A program made the translations under genes and the position numbers. 48,354 nt of DNA from Methylobacterium sp. J-076 (GTDB lineage: Bacteria; Pseudomonadota; Alphaproteobacteria; Rhizobiales; Beijerinckiaceae): assembly GCF_022829405.1 (NCBI RefSeq), contig NZ_JAKSXW010000016.1, positions 1 to 48,354 of the forward strand, given 5' to 3'. Of the stretch, positions 8,086-16,679 are shown in pieces; position 1 is the stretch's first letter; each line of letters opens with the position of its first letter. Under the pieces are notes generated by a model. It saw only the letters and a list, made by a program, of their open reading frames with translations, was not told the DNA's origin and searched no databases.

Positions 8086-8520
8086 CTAAGCGGTGTATGG
8101 GCCTAAGAACAGATCACCACGGGCTTTGCGCAGCCGATAGGTCAGCCAACGTTGTCTAAGATGCTCCTCCCGGTCGTGCAGGATGTGGCAGCGCTGGCAA
8201 AGCGCCTTGAGGTTCGAGGGCGCGTTGTTGCCCGGGTCGTGATCCAGGTGGGCACAGGCCAGATACACCCGGGTGGTATAGCGCGGCGTGTCGGCTGGGA
8301 TTGCCTCGGGCGGTGCCAGCTTCAGCTTGCGGCCCTTGCCGCTGCGCCAGGTCTGCGCCACCTCATCCCACCAGCGCCCGTCCCCCAGGTGGCAGACCAG
8401 CTGGCCGTGGGGGCGGCCACAGCCTTCGCAGCAGCCTTTGGCCCGCCCGAAGCGGATCACCTGGGAGAGCTGCACCCAGTCGATTGGGTAGAAGAAGCGG
8501 TTTTCCGGGCGGATCGGCAT
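8086..8520 (-). CDS. HNH-type zinc-binding protein
   Basis: The 144-aa product has two zinc-ligand pairs, CEGCG near residue 31 and C-x2-C in 'LKALCQRCHILHD' near 108, bracketing 'AHLDHDPGNNAPSNL'. This is the beta-beta-alpha-metal arrangement of HNH nucleases, with His-Asp-His in 'HLDHD', Asn in 'NNAPSNL' and the final His in 'CHILHD'. It is small and has no partner domain, so its target is unknown. It follows the resolvase gene by 5 bp on the same strand, so both are probably co-transcribed from the res region. It could be a homing or mobile-element nuclease. Confidence 0.6.
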   Translation of the reverse strand: MPIRPENRFFYPIDWVQLSQVIRFGRAKGCCEGCGRPHGQLVCHLGDGRWWDEVAQTWRSGKGRKLKLAPPEAIPADTPRYTTRVYLACAHLDHDPGNNAPSNLKALCQRCHILHDREEHLRQRWLTYRLRKARGDLFLGPYTA

Positions 8521-8525
8521 CGGGC

Positions 8526-9107
8526 TTAGCCTTTCGCCGCCTGGCTGCGCGTCCGCGCCTGGGGGAAGTAGGTGTAAAAGGTCATGCGGCTGACCCCGAG
8601 GCGCTTGGCAATCTCGGCGATCGAGATGTTGCCGGCGGCGAGCAGGGCGCGCCCCACCTCCAGATCCCCCTCGGACAGCGCCTTGCGCCGGCCGCCCTTG
8701 CGCCCGCGGGCGACGGCGGCCTTCAGGCCTTCCATCGTCCGCTCACGGTTAAGGTCGAGAAAATACTCGGCCATGGCGCCGTGCATCTGCAGGGCGAACC
8801 GGCCGTGGGCGGTCGCGCTGTCGAACTGCTCGGTCAGACTGCGGAAGTGGATCTCTTTCTGGCGCAGCCCATCGATCGTGCGCATCATCTCGACGAGCGA
8901 ACGGCCGAGGCGGTCAAGCTTCCAGACCACCAGCACGTCGGTCGGGCGCAGGTAGGCGAGGGCGGCCTCGAACTCGGGCCGTTTGGTGCCGGCCTTGCCG
9001 CTCTTTTTCTCCTCGAAGATCTTTTCGCAGCCGGCTTTCAGCAGGGCATCGCGCTGCAGATCCAGGTTCTGGTCGAGGGTGGACACACGCGCGTAGCCAA
9101 CAAGCAT
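8526..9107 (-). CDS. Serine recombinase (resolvase/invertase family)
   Basis: This 193-aa small serine recombinase starts with 'VGYARVSTLDQN', placing the catalytic serine at residue 9. It continues with 'LVVWKLDRLGRS', the family's arginine-bearing active-site block near residue 70, and ends in a helix-turn-helix 'SIAEIAKRLGVSRMTFY' near 160-178. It would cut and exchange DNA at sites such as the 28-bp dyads at 9214, 21885 and 43188 to resolve dimers or reshuffle modules. Its own start codon lies inside a candidate accessory subsite (9107-9141), so binding there should repress it. No transposase gene accompanies it, so it is not an intact Tn3-type element. Confidence 0.9.
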   Translation of the reverse strand: MLVGYARVSTLDQNLDLQRDALLKAGCEKIFEEKKSGKAGTKRPEFEAALAYLRPTDVLVVWKLDRLGRSLVEMMRTIDGLRQKEIHFRSLTEQFDSATAHGRFALQMHGAMAEYFLDLNRERTMEGLKAAVARGRKGGRRKALSEGDLEVGRALLAAGNISIAEIAKRLGVSRMTFYTYFPQARTRSQAAKG

Positions 9108-9241
9108 GTCAGGATAGTCCCACAGGGACGTTTTCCTGACAATAGTTTTCTTGACATATTTTCTTTACACAAATGGGCGGGTTTCAGGGGGCTGAAGAGG
9201 GGTTCGGCCGACGTGTAAGGAAAACGTTCGTTTTTCGGACA
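9107..9241. promoter_or_regulatory. Probable res site (crossover and accessory subsites)
   Basis: The crossover-like subsite is 9214-9241: thirteen-base half-sites with TGT ends and AAACG inner ends flank a 2-bp centre, TT. Closer to the gene, TGTCAGGA and TCCTGACA frame 9107-9141, and a second TGTCAAGAAAAC half-site on the minus strand ends at 9155. A crossover site plus gene-proximal accessory subsites is the usual arrangement for serine resolvases of the Tn3 type. The remaining DNA to 9450 shows no gene. Confidence 0.6.
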
Positions 9242-9450
9242 TCGCTGGCCGAGCTACCGGATGACTGGGTTGGGTGGGAAGCAGCTTGGCTGCTTTCGGT
9301 CGCAAGACGTTCTAAAGCGGACCTAGGATGAATCGCCGTCTCCGGATGGACGGTCCAACCCATCTCAGGGTCGAAGTTCGTTAAAGCCGGATGCCGTTTT
9401 CATCAGAGGCGATGCGACCGACGCGAAAGTGCGTTGCCTTGGGAGACAGA

Positions 9451-10089
9451 GTGATTCACGATCGCAAAGCCCCAATCACGCGACGTCTCGTGCTGGTCCG
9501 GCATGGCCAGAGCGTAGCCAACCGATCCGGTCTGTTCACGGGATTGCTGGACTCGCCCTTGACCGAGCAGGGTCGGATAGAAGCCGTGGCAGCCGGGCGG
9601 CGTTTGGCCGAGCGCAGCTGGCGCTTTTCCGATGCCTTCACCTCGACGCTGACGCGGGCCGTCGTGAGCGGCCGGCTTATCCTCGATACGCTCGGGCAAC
9701 CCGGATTAATCCCTCAACGCTTCGCCGCGCTCGACGAGCGAGACTACGGCGACCTCAGCGGGCTCGACAAGACCGCCGCCGATGCGCGCTGGGGGGCGGA
9801 GCGGATCGAGACCTGGCGGCGCTCCTACGCCGAGGCGCCGCCGAACGGTGAGAGCCTGCGCGATACCGTCGCCCGCATCGTGCCATGCTACCTCCGATCC
9901 ATCCTACCGGCGGTCATGGGCGGGGACGTGCTCGTCGTCGCCCACGGTAATTGCCTGCGGGCGCTCGTTATGGCGCTCGACGACCTCAGCCCGGCGGAGG
10001 TCGAGCAACTCGAACTCGCGACGGGCTCCGTCAGGATCTATGAGTTTGCTGCGGACACGACGATCGAGGCCCGCTGGATCGACGGTTGA
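9451..10089 (+). CDS. gpmA: 2,3-bisphosphoglycerate-dependent phosphoglycerate mutase-like protein
   Basis: The product is a histidine-phosphatase-fold enzyme. 'LVLVRHGQS' near residue 12 carries the phospho-accepting histidine, 'LDERDYGDLSGLDK' and 'PNGESLRDT' are typical of the dPGM group, and 'VVAHGNCLRAL' supplies the second catalytic histidine. It should interconvert 3- and 2-phosphoglycerate in lower glycolysis or the serine cycle. I chose GTG 9451 (213 aa) because GGGAGA lies just before it and the family starts close to the RHG motif; an upstream ATG at 9391 would add 20 residues. It is the first gene past the res site and is separated from yeiH by 147 bp, so its link to the sulfite genes may be only positional. 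Confidence 0.85.
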   Translation: MIHDRKAPITRRLVLVRHGQSVANRSGLFTGLLDSPLTEQGRIEAVAAGRRLAERSWRFSDAFTSTLTRAVVSGRLILDTLGQPGLIPQRFAALDERDYGDLSGLDKTAADARWGAERIETWRRSYAEAPPNGESLRDTVARIVPCYLRSILPAVMGGDVLVVAHGNCLRALVMALDDLSPAEVEQLELATGSVRIYEFAADTTIEARWIDG

Positions 10090-10173
10090 ATCCGCCTGTA
10101 GGCCCCCAAGAATGGGTCGCCTCACGCTTCGAAGGGATCCCCATTTGATCTAATTAAGTGATTGGAATTATCT

Positions 10174-10192
10174 AATCATTCCGTTGGAGTGA
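10174..10192. promoter_or_regulatory. Dyad upstream of yeiH (possible LysR site)
   Basis: GGAAT and ATTCC bracket a 19-base, AT-rich, partly symmetrical stretch 45 bp before the yeiH start. It contrasts with the GC-rich surroundings and has the T-N11-A type geometry of LysR-family sites. The LysR gene at 17048 is a candidate binder. It does not match the ECF promoter pattern found at the other genes of the island. Confidence 0.3.
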
Positions 10193-10236
10193 ATGAAAGG
10201 GAAGTGGGATTCTCCGGCATCACATCGGAGCCACCC

Positions 10237-11334
10237 ATGTCCGCCCCCAGACTTGTCTCCCACCCTCGATCGATGCGTGCCCTGGCCGGCACGAGAGCCA
10301 TCCTTCCAGGACTGGGCCTCTGCGTGGCAGTTACCGCCGCAGCGGTCGGCTTCGAAGCCGTCGAGACGCACCTGTTCGGTCGCGCTTGGCTCGAAGCCCT
10401 GGTGCTGGCGATCCTCCTCGGGAGCGCGATCCGCACCGCCTGGACCCCGTCGCAGCGTTTCTTTCCCGGCATCGCCTTCGGGGCCAAGACCGTGCTGGAG
10501 ATCGCGGTCGTAATGCTAGGCGCGTCGCTCAGCCTCGCGACGATCCTCGCCGCCGGCCCGGGCCTGCTCTTCGGCATCGCGGGCGTCGTCGTGGTCGCGA
10601 TCCTGTCGAGCTACGGCATCGGCCGGGCGCTCGGACTGCATTCGCGCATGGCGATCCTCGTCGCCTGCGGCAACTCGATCTGCGGCAACTCGGCGATCGC
10701 CGCCACCGCCCCGGTGATCGGCGCCGACGGCGAGGACGTCGCCGCCTCCATCGCCTTCACCGCGGTGCTGGGCGTGCTGGTGGTGCTCGGCCTGCCGCTG
10801 CTGGTGCCGCTGCTCGGCCTGTCGCCGATGCAGTACGGCGTGCTCGCCGGCCTCACCGTCTACGCCGTGCCGCAGGTCCTCGCCGCCACCGCGCCGGTCG
10901 CGGCGCTCAGCGTCCAGGTCGGAACCCTGGTGAAGCTCGTCCGGGTGCTGATGCTCGGGCCGGTCGTTCTGATGCTCTCCCTCGGCGCGAGCCGGCTGCG
11001 CGAGGAGACCGACGAGGCCGCCCCCGGCGTCACAACCGGCGACCGCCCGGCCCCCGGCGGCCTCGCGATCCACCGCCTGGTGCCGTGGTTCATCCTCGCC
11101 TTCCTGGCGCTCGCGGGACTCCGCTCGGCCGGGCTGATCCCGCAAGTCGCGCTCGCGCCGATGTCGGAGACCGCCAACGTGCTGACCGTAGTCTCGATGG
11201 CGGCACTCGGCCTCGGGGTCGACGTGCGCAGCGTCGCCAAGGCCGGGGCGCGGGTGACCCTCGCTGTGGTCGCCTCGCTCCTTGCCCTCGGCGCCGTCAG
11301 CCTCGGCCTGATCCATGTGCTCGGCCTCGTCTGA
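10237..11334 (+). CDS. yeiH: YeiH-family putative sulfate/sulfite exporter
   Basis: This 365-aa integral membrane protein belongs to the YeiH/UPF0324 group, with about ten hydrophobic segments. Family blocks are visible in 'LEALVLAILLGSAIRTAW', 'VVMLGASLSL', 'NSICGNSAIAATAPVI' and 'GLTVYAVPQVLAA'. Relatives are annotated as putative sulfate exporters, and in enterobacteria yeiH is next to the LysR gene yeiE linked to sulfite stress; here a LysR gene is also in the island. Export of sulfite or sulfate fits the neighbouring sulfite oxidases. ATG 10237 is preferred over an upstream start at 10162 because CGGAG lies 7 bases before it. The next gene starts 8 bp after the stop. Confidence 0.8.
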   Translation: MSAPRLVSHPRSMRALAGTRAILPGLGLCVAVTAAAVGFEAVETHLFGRAWLEALVLAILLGSAIRTAWTPSQRFFPGIAFGAKTVLEIAVVMLGASLSLATILAAGPGLLFGIAGVVVVAILSSYGIGRALGLHSRMAILVACGNSICGNSAIAATAPVIGADGEDVAASIAFTAVLGVLVVLGLPLLVPLLGLSPMQYGVLAGLTVYAVPQVLAATAPVAALSVQVGTLVKLVRVLMLGPVVLMLSLGASRLREETDEAAPGVTTGDRPAPGGLAIHRLVPWFILAFLALAGLRSAGLIPQVALAPMSETANVLTVVSMAALGLGVDVRSVAKAGARVTLAVVASLLALGAVSLGLIHVLGLV

Positions 11335-11342
11335 TCCACGCT

Positions 11343-12575
11343 ATGGCATCGATCCGACCCCTTGATGGAAGAATTGCCGTGACACGTTCGTCCCAATCTT
11401 CATCCGAGGCAGTCGCGCAGGCGACGGGATGGTTGATGGGGCCGGGTCGCGAAGCGGTGGACGCGGCAGCCCTTCTCGATGGGTTCAGTGCGTGCCTCTC
11501 GGGGCTTGGCCTGCCGCTGGCCCGCGCCACCACCCACGCGCCGACCCTGCATCCGTCGTTCCGGTGGGTGATGCGCGTCTGGCATCCAGGAACGTCGAGC
11601 CTAGCCCTGCGTCGCCGCCACGGCATCGAGGGCACGCCGACCTTCCACGGCAACACCGTCGAGCACGTGGTCGAGACGCGGACCCCACTCCAATGCCGTC
11701 TCGACGGGGATGGGCCGCTGCCGTTTCCCGTGCTTGGCGAGCTTCGCAACGAGGGTCTGACCGACTACCTCATCGCGCCGCTGCATGCCGCGCGTGGACG
11801 CATGGGTGCCGCCTCCTGGGCCACGGCGAGACCGGGCGGCTTCACGCCGATCGAGATCGAGACGTTGCTAGCGCTGGTCGAGCCGTTCTCGCTGCTGTTC
11901 GAAATCAAGGCGCTCGACGACATGCTTGGCGCGGTCCTGAGCGCCTATGTCGGGCGCGACCCGGCGCGGCAAATCCTGGCCGGCACAGTGCGGCGCGGCG
12001 ACGTACGCCTCATGCGGGCCGCGATGATGCTGACCGATCTGCGCGGGTTCGGTGAACTGTCCGACCGGCAAAGCCCCGACCATGTCGTGGCCGCCCTCAA
12101 CCGGATGTTCGATGCCATCGTGCCGGCCGTCGAGGCGGAAGGCGGCGAGGTGCTAAAGTATATTGGTGACGGGCTGCTGGCCGTGTTCGATGCCGATCGC
12201 GACGAGGCCGAGGCGCGCCGTGCCGCCTTGCGTGCCGCCGAGGCCGCACTCGATGCGCTTGCGACCCTGCGCGACGGTGACAGGGCTGCCTTTGAGGTCG
12301 GCGTCGCACTTCATGTTGGGGAGGTCGCCTACGGCAATATCGGCGGCGGCGACCGGGTCGACTTCACGGCGATCGGCCGCGATCTCAACGTGCTCGCTCG
12401 CGTCGAGCGCCTGTGCAAGACCTACGACACGCCGCTGATCGCCACCGACACCTTCCTCCACGGCCTGGCGCATGCCCTCGAACCGCTCGGCATTGTCGCC
12501 CTTCGCGGTTTCGCCGAGCGTCACGCCTTGTTCGGGTGTCGCAGGACCGCGCCTGTCGAAGCACCGGCGGTCTGA
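11343..12575 (+). CDS. Class III adenylate/guanylate cyclase with N-terminal sensor region
   Basis: The 410-aa product ends in a class III nucleotide cyclase domain (about residues 215-400): 'MLTDLRGFGELSDRQ' with a metal-binding aspartate, 'GGEVLKYIGDGLLAVF' with the second, and 'IGRDLNVLARVERLC' with the transition-state region. The N-terminal 200 residues have GAF-like features ('GFTPIEIETLLALVEPFSLLFE') and could sense a ligand. Similar proteins accompany stress or redox genes in rhizobia and methylobacteria. It lies 8 bp after yeiH, so it is in the same operon. An internal GTG at 11379 preceded by GGAAG is an alternative start that removes 12 residues. The nucleotide made (cAMP or cGMP) cannot be told from sequence by eye. 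Confidence 0.82.
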   Translation: MASIRPLDGRIAVTRSSQSSSEAVAQATGWLMGPGREAVDAAALLDGFSACLSGLGLPLARATTHAPTLHPSFRWVMRVWHPGTSSLALRRRHGIEGTPTFHGNTVEHVVETRTPLQCRLDGDGPLPFPVLGELRNEGLTDYLIAPLHAARGRMGAASWATARPGGFTPIEIETLLALVEPFSLLFEIKALDDMLGAVLSAYVGRDPARQILAGTVRRGDVRLMRAAMMLTDLRGFGELSDRQSPDHVVAALNRMFDAIVPAVEAEGGEVLKYIGDGLLAVFDADRDEAEARRAALRAAEAALDALATLRDGDRAAFEVGVALHVGEVAYGNIGGGDRVDFTAIGRDLNVLARVERLCKTYDTPLIATDTFLHGLAHALEPLGIVALRGFAERHALFGCRRTAPVEAPAV

Positions 12576-12668
12576 CGTCGAGACGATATCTGGCACCACC
12601 GGCGCGGAGATCCAAAATTCTCAAATCATCGCATTGGGAGATCGTTCGCATCGCGAAAGACCGTTGGT

Positions 12669-12697
12669 GGGAATTAAACGCATCCCGTAGCATCTCC
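12669..12697 (+). promoter_or_regulatory. ECF-type promoter of sorAB
   Basis: GGAATT at 12670-12675 is followed after exactly 13 bases by AGCATC (12689-12694) and then TCC. The same -35/-10 pair and spacing occur at 14389, 19801 and, on the other strand, 19743. It sits about 75 bp before the sorA start. The likely recognising factor is the ECF sigma encoded at 18741-19286. Confidence 0.65.
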
Positions 12698-12771
12698 CTA
12701 GTCGCAAGGAATCGCCACGGGTCCGGTGCCCTCGAACGCATCGACGCCGACGAACTTTGAAGGGAGAGACC

Positions 12772-13995
12772 ATGCACGGATTGGAAAGACCGACGAACCG
12801 CCGCCTCCTGTTGGGCGGGCTCGGGCTCGGCAGCCTTGCCGCCGCGATGCCGGCCTGGGCCGCGGGCTCGGTGAAGCTGCCGCTACCCGGCGGCCCGGAT
12901 GTGCGGGATCTCACGACGGCCTTTCCCGGCAAGGGCGAGATGATCCTCCAGCGTACCCATCCGCCGCTGCTGGAGACGCCGTTTGCGGTGTTCGATGAGG
13001 GCGTGTTCACCCCCAACGACCGCTTCTACGTGCGCTGGCACTGGGCCTCGATCCCAACCGAGGTTGATGCCGGCACCTTCCGTCTCAAGGTCCACGGTCA
13101 TGTCGAGAAGGAGCTCTCGCTCTCCCTCGATGCCATCGCCGGCCTGCCGCGCTTCGAGATCGCCGCGGTCAACCAGTGCTCGGGCAACTCCCGCGGGCTG
13201 TTCGAGCCGCGGGTTCCCGGCGCGCAATGGGCCAACGGCTCGATGGGAAACGCCCGCTGGACCGGGGTGCGCCTCAAGGACGTGCTCGAAAAGGCCGGGG
13301 TGAAGGCCGGTGCCGTGCAGGTGCGCTTCAGCGGCCTCGATGAGCCGGTCGTGGACGACGCGCCGGACTTCAAGAAGTCGCTCGATCTCGACCACGCCAA
13401 CGACGGTGAGGTGATGATCGCCTACGCGATGAACGGCGAGCAATTGCCGCTTCTCAACGGCTTCCCGCTTCGCCTCGTGGTGCCGGGCTGGTACTCGACC
13501 TACTGGGTCAAGATGTTGTCGGAGATCGAGGTGCTGGACAAGCCCGACGACCAGTACTGGATGAAGACCGCCTACCGCATCCCGGACGTGCCGGGCGCCA
13601 ACATCAAGCCCGGCCAGACCGGCTTCAAGACGGTGCCGATCAACAAGATGGTACCGCGCTCGTTCGTCACCAACCTGCAGGATGGCGCCAAGGTGACGGC
13701 CGGCGCGCCGGTGGCGTTGCGCGGCATCGCTTTCGGCGGCGATTGCGGGGTGAAGGCGGTCGACTTCTCCGGCGACGGCGGCGCGACGTGGTTTCCAGCA
13801 CAGCTCGGCGCGGACGAGGGCCCCTACAGCTTCCGCCGCTTCGAGGGCAGCCTGCCGGCGTTGGCCGCCGGCACCCACACGGTGAAGGTCCGCTGCACCA
13901 ACACCAACGGCGTCGCGCAGCCCACGGACCGGGTCTGGAACGGGGCCGGCTTCATGCAGAACGGTATAGAAACCGTGTCCTTCCAGGCCGCTTGA
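12772..13995 (+). CDS. sorA: Sulfite dehydrogenase, molybdenum subunit (SorA/SoxC-like)
   Basis: This 407-aa enzyme is of the sulfite oxidase family. A Tat-like signal (TNRRLLLGGLGLGSLAAA) with cleavage near AWA-AG is followed by the molybdopterin domain, where C136 in 'NQCSGNS' is the molybdenum ligand, and by the C-terminal dimerization domain. It would oxidise sulfite to sulfate in the periplasm and pass electrons to the heme protein encoded 11 bp downstream, as in SorAB of Starkeya. The start is fixed by AAGGGAGAG just before ATG 12772. An ECF-type promoter lies at 12669-12697. SoxC of the thiosulfate pathway is a close relative, but no other sox gene is present, so SorA is the better name. 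Confidence 0.85.
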   Translation: MHGLERPTNRRLLLGGLGLGSLAAAMPAWAAGSVKLPLPGGPDVRDLTTAFPGKGEMILQRTHPPLLETPFAVFDEGVFTPNDRFYVRWHWASIPTEVDAGTFRLKVHGHVEKELSLSLDAIAGLPRFEIAAVNQCSGNSRGLFEPRVPGAQWANGSMGNARWTGVRLKDVLEKAGVKAGAVQVRFSGLDEPVVDDAPDFKKSLDLDHANDGEVMIAYAMNGEQLPLLNGFPLRLVVPGWYSTYWVKMLSEIEVLDKPDDQYWMKTAYRIPDVPGANIKPGQTGFKTVPINKMVPRSFVTNLQDGAKVTAGAPVALRGIAFGGDCGVKAVDFSGDGGATWFPAQLGADEGPYSFRRFEGSLPALAAGTHTVKVRCTNTNGVAQPTDRVWNGAGFMQNGIETVSFQAA

Positions 13996-14006
13996 GGAGA
14001 ACAGCC

Positions 14007-14345
14007 ATGACCCCGATCCGCTCTGCAGCCCTCAGCGTCGCGCTCATACTGTCTCCCCTGGTGGCGCTCGCCGCCCCGGCTCCCGAGCCGATGCGCTTCA
14101 CCTCGCAATCGATCGAGATGCCGACCTCCGACCGGATCTTCCCCGACGGGCCCGGGGCCGAGGCGGTCAACAACAACTGCCTCGCCTGCCATTCGGCCGG
14201 GATGGTGTTGACCCAGCCCAAGCTCACGAAGGCGCAGTGGACCGAGACCGTGAACAAGATGGTCCACATCTACAAGGCTCCGGTCGATCAGGCCGACGTG
14301 CAGACCATCGTCGACTACCTCACGGCGTTGAAGCCGACCCCCTGA
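14007..14345 (+). CDS. sorB: Sulfite dehydrogenase cytochrome c subunit (SorB-like)
   Basis: The 112-aa product has a cleavable signal peptide (residues 1-23) and one heme-binding C-x2-C-H motif, CLACH at 58-62, with a probable methionine ligand toward the C-terminus (for example in 'VNKMVHIYKAP'). Size and position match the SorB subunit, which takes electrons from SorA and delivers them to cytochrome oxidase. A Shine-Dalgarno GAGGAG precedes ATG 14007, and the gene starts 11 bp after sorA, so both are one transcript. It is followed by an inverted repeat (about 14356-14389) that may mark the operon end. Confidence 0.85.
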   Translation: MTPIRSAALSVALILSPLVALAAPAPEPMRFTSQSIEMPTSDRIFPDGPGAEAVNNNCLACHSAGMVLTQPKLTKAQWTETVNKMVHIYKAPVDQADVQTIVDYLTALKPTP

Positions 14346-14387
14346 ACTCCCGAATCCCGAGGCCGCCGCGTTTTTTCGCCGGCCTCG

Positions 14388-14416
14388 GGGAATAGACCGC
14401 CCTCGCTGGCATCTCC
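14388..14416 (+). promoter_or_regulatory. ECF-type promoter of the YVTN gene at 14529
   Basis: GGAATA (14389-14394), 13 bases, then GGCATC (14408-14413) and TCC. It overlaps the right arm of the hairpin that follows sorB. It matches the promoters at 12669, 19716 and 19800, and would give a leader of roughly 105 nucleotides before ATG 14529. Confidence 0.65.
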
Positions 14417-14528
14417 TTAAGGCGATGCATGGCCGGACCGGTCCCGCACGACGCAATCCGATTTCGAACCCGCCCGCACGGCTGGCCCCGGCCGCCGAAC
14501 GAGCGCGCATGCCCAAGAGACCCGCTTC

Positions 14529-15512
14529 ATGACCCATATCCGCACCAGTCTCCGCGCCTTCCTCGCCGGAGCTGCCTTGCTTCTCGCCCAGGGCCAGCCC
14601 GGGTCCGCCGCTGGTTTCGACGGCGCGATCAAGAACAACGCCTTGGCGCTGAACGCTGCCGGGACCGTCGCCGCTGTATCGAACAGCGAGGAGAGCGCCG
14701 TCGTCGTCTACGACGTCGCCAAGGGCACGGTGCTGCGCCGCCTCGACGGCTTCGTCACGCCGCGCAACATCGTGTTCGCGCCGGACGGCGCCCGCTTCTA
14801 CGTCTCCGACAGCGGCACCGGCCGGATCACGGTCTACGAGACCGCCACCGGCAAGGAAGCCGGCGTTCTCGCCGCCGGGCCCGGGGTCTTCGGCACCGTG
14901 CTCTCGGCCGACGGGGGCAAGCTCTACGTCAACAACGAGGCCGCGAGCACGCTGACCGTGTTCGACACCAAGACTATGCTGGCAGATGCCGTGATTCCCG
15001 GCTTCGCGCAGCCGCGCCAGGGCGTGAAGCTGTCGCCCGACGGCAAGACCGTGTTCGTGACGAACTTCCTCGGCGACAAAATCACGTTGGTCGATACCGC
15101 CACCAACAAGATCACCGGCGAGATCGCTGGGTTCGACAAGCTGCGCGCCATCTCGATCACCAAGGACGGCAAGACGCTGTTTGCCGCCAACAGCGGCCGC
15201 AATACCATCGGCGTGGTCGATATCGCCGCCCGCAAAGTCACCTCCGAGGTGGAGGTGGGCAAGGACCCCTACGGAGCCGCACTGACACCGGACGGTCGCT
15301 TCGTCTATTCCGGCAACCTCAAGGACAACTCACTCTCAGTGATCGACACCGGCACCCTCAAGGTTGTCGCCACGGTGACCGGCCTGAACGAGCCGCGCCA
15401 GGCGATCGCGTTCTCGGCCGACAACGCCCGCGCCTACGTCCTCAACCGCGATCTCAGCGTCGCCGTGGTCGATCGCGCGAAGAATGCGGTGGTCTCGACA
15501 ATGAAGCCCTGA
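14529..15512 (+). CDS. Periplasmic YVTN beta-propeller protein
   Basis: This 327-aa exported protein has a signal peptide (about residues 1-27, ending at GSAAG) and then seven blade-like repeats. Each has a D-G-K-x-V/L-F/Y-V strand and a D-T-x-T-x-K turn, for example 'LSPDGKTVFVTN', 'ITKDGKTLFAAN' and 'LTPDGRFVYSG'. Repeats of this type form a seven-bladed propeller used for binding or as a scaffold; no catalytic residues are evident. It has its own ECF-type promoter and lies between the two sulfite oxidase genes, so it may assist the periplasmic sulfite enzymes or their metal loading. A second, different YVTN protein lies at 20308. Confidence 0.8.
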   Translation: MTHIRTSLRAFLAGAALLLAQGQPGSAAGFDGAIKNNALALNAAGTVAAVSNSEESAVVVYDVAKGTVLRRLDGFVTPRNIVFAPDGARFYVSDSGTGRITVYETATGKEAGVLAAGPGVFGTVLSADGGKLYVNNEAASTLTVFDTKTMLADAVIPGFAQPRQGVKLSPDGKTVFVTNFLGDKITLVDTATNKITGEIAGFDKLRAISITKDGKTLFAANSGRNTIGVVDIAARKVTSEVEVGKDPYGAALTPDGRFVYSGNLKDNSLSVIDTGTLKVVATVTGLNEPRQAIAFSADNARAYVLNRDLSVAVVDRAKNAVVSTMKP

Positions 15513-15519
15513 GGCGACG

Positions 15520-15552
15520 CGCGCCGGGGGCCTTATCGCCCCCGGCGCGTTC
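15520..15552 (+). terminator. Hairpin after the YVTN gene
   Basis: CGCGCCGGGGG (15520-15530) pairs with CCCCCGGCGCG (15539-15549), an 11-bp perfect stem with an 8-base loop, followed by TTCTCGTCG. The U tract is weak. It may attenuate read-through into the second sulfite oxidase gene 12 bp further on. Confidence 0.55.
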
Positions 15553-15563
15553 TCGTCGTCGAC

Positions 15564-16676
15564 ATGTCAAGTACGCAGGACAAAGACCCCATGCTCCGCC
15601 TGTTCCAGCGCAAGGACCGCCTCATCGTCCACGGAAAGGCGCCCTACAACGCCGAGCCGCCGCTCGATCGCCTGCGGGCGGCGTTCCTCACCGAACAGGC
15701 CGACTTCTACGTCCGCAGCCACGGCGACATCCCGGACCTCGACGCCGACAGCTACCGCCTGACGGTAGATGGCATGGTCACCATGCCGCTCGAACTCTCC
15801 CTCGCGGAACTCAAGGCGCGCTTTGCGCACGCCACCGTCACGGCGGTGATGCAATGCGCCGGCAACAGACGGGCCGACATGCTGGCGGTGGCGCCGGTCT
15901 CCGGTGACCCGTGGGCGCCCGGTGCCATCGGCAACGCGGAATGGACCGGCGTGCGGCTCGCCGAGGTGCTGCGCGCGGCCGGCATCGATGCAGATGAAGA
16001 GCGCTACGTCGCCTTCGAGAGCCACGACCGGATCGCGGACACGGACACGCGCTTCGGCGCCTCGATCCCTCTCGCCAAGGCGCTGGCGCCCGAGACGCTG
16101 CTTGCCTTCGCGATGAACGGCGAGCCTCTCGCCCCCGAGCACGGCCATCCGTTGCGCGTGGTGGTGCCGGGATTTGCCGGCATCCGCAGCCCGAAATGGC
16201 TCGCCCGGATCACGGTGCAGGACCGGCCCTCCGACAACCCGATGCAGGCCGACGACTACAAGCTGTTTCCGCCCGACGTGACGGCCGAGACCGCGGACCC
16301 CGCCCACGGCATCACCATCGAGGCGATGCCGCTCAACAGCGCGATCTGCGAGCCCGCCCGCGGCGCGGCGTTGAAGGCCGGCCGGCACGCGATCCGCGGC
16401 TATGCCATCGCCAGCGACCGCGCGGTCGCCCGCGTCGACGTCTCGACGGATGGCGGCCGCAGCTGGGCGCAGGCCCGGATCGACCGCGATGCCGACGCGC
16501 CCTACGCGTGGACATTCTGGGAGATCGAGCGCGAGCTGACGGCCGGCGAGCACGAACTTGCGGTGCGGGCCTGGGACTCCGCCGGCCAGACCCAGCCGGC
16601 CGCCCCCGACGACACCTGGAACTACAAGGGCTACCTTAGCGCCGCATGGCACCGGGTGCGGGTCACCGTGGCCTGA
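15564..16676 (+). CDS. Second sulfite oxidase-family molybdoenzyme, cytoplasmic type
   Basis: The 370-aa product belongs to the same family as SorA but has no signal peptide. C98 in 'VMQCAGNRRAD' is the expected molybdenum ligand, 'GNAEWTGVRLAEVLRAAGI' and 'HGHPLRVVVPGFAGIRSPKWL' are diagnostic, and the C-terminal dimerization domain includes 'VDVSTDGGRSW'. Its arrangement is closer to plant/animal-type sulfite oxidases (molybdenum domain without heme). It would detoxify cytosolic sulfite, with oxygen or an unknown acceptor taking the electrons. The gene starts 51 bp after the YVTN gene beyond a hairpin and shows no ECF promoter of its own. Two compartment-specific sulfite oxidases on one plasmid are notable. 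Confidence 0.83.
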   Translation: MSSTQDKDPMLRLFQRKDRLIVHGKAPYNAEPPLDRLRAAFLTEQADFYVRSHGDIPDLDADSYRLTVDGMVTMPLELSLAELKARFAHATVTAVMQCAGNRRADMLAVAPVSGDPWAPGAIGNAEWTGVRLAEVLRAAGIDADEERYVAFESHDRIADTDTRFGASIPLAKALAPETLLAFAMNGEPLAPEHGHPLRVVVPGFAGIRSPKWLARITVQDRPSDNPMQADDYKLFPPDVTAETADPAHGITIEAMPLNSAICEPARGAALKAGRHAIRGYAIASDRAVARVDVSTDGGRSWAQARIDRDADAPYAWTFWEIERELTAGEHELAVRAWDSAGQTQPAAPDDTWNYKGYLSAAWHRVRVTVA

Positions 16677-16679
16677 TCA

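Noticed and set aside
8301..9218. Plus-strand frame opposite the resolvase
   Set aside because: Antisense of the well-defined resolvase and HNH genes.
10386..12575. Very long plus-strand frame covering yeiH and the cyclase
   Set aside because: Its first 320 codons are a low-complexity Arg/Pro/Gly translation of yeiH in another frame; only the last part is the cyclase, which starts at 11343.
12883..13878. Long minus-strand frame opposite sorA
   Set aside because: It mirrors sorA codons in GC-rich DNA, with His/Arg-rich composition and no ribosome binding site.
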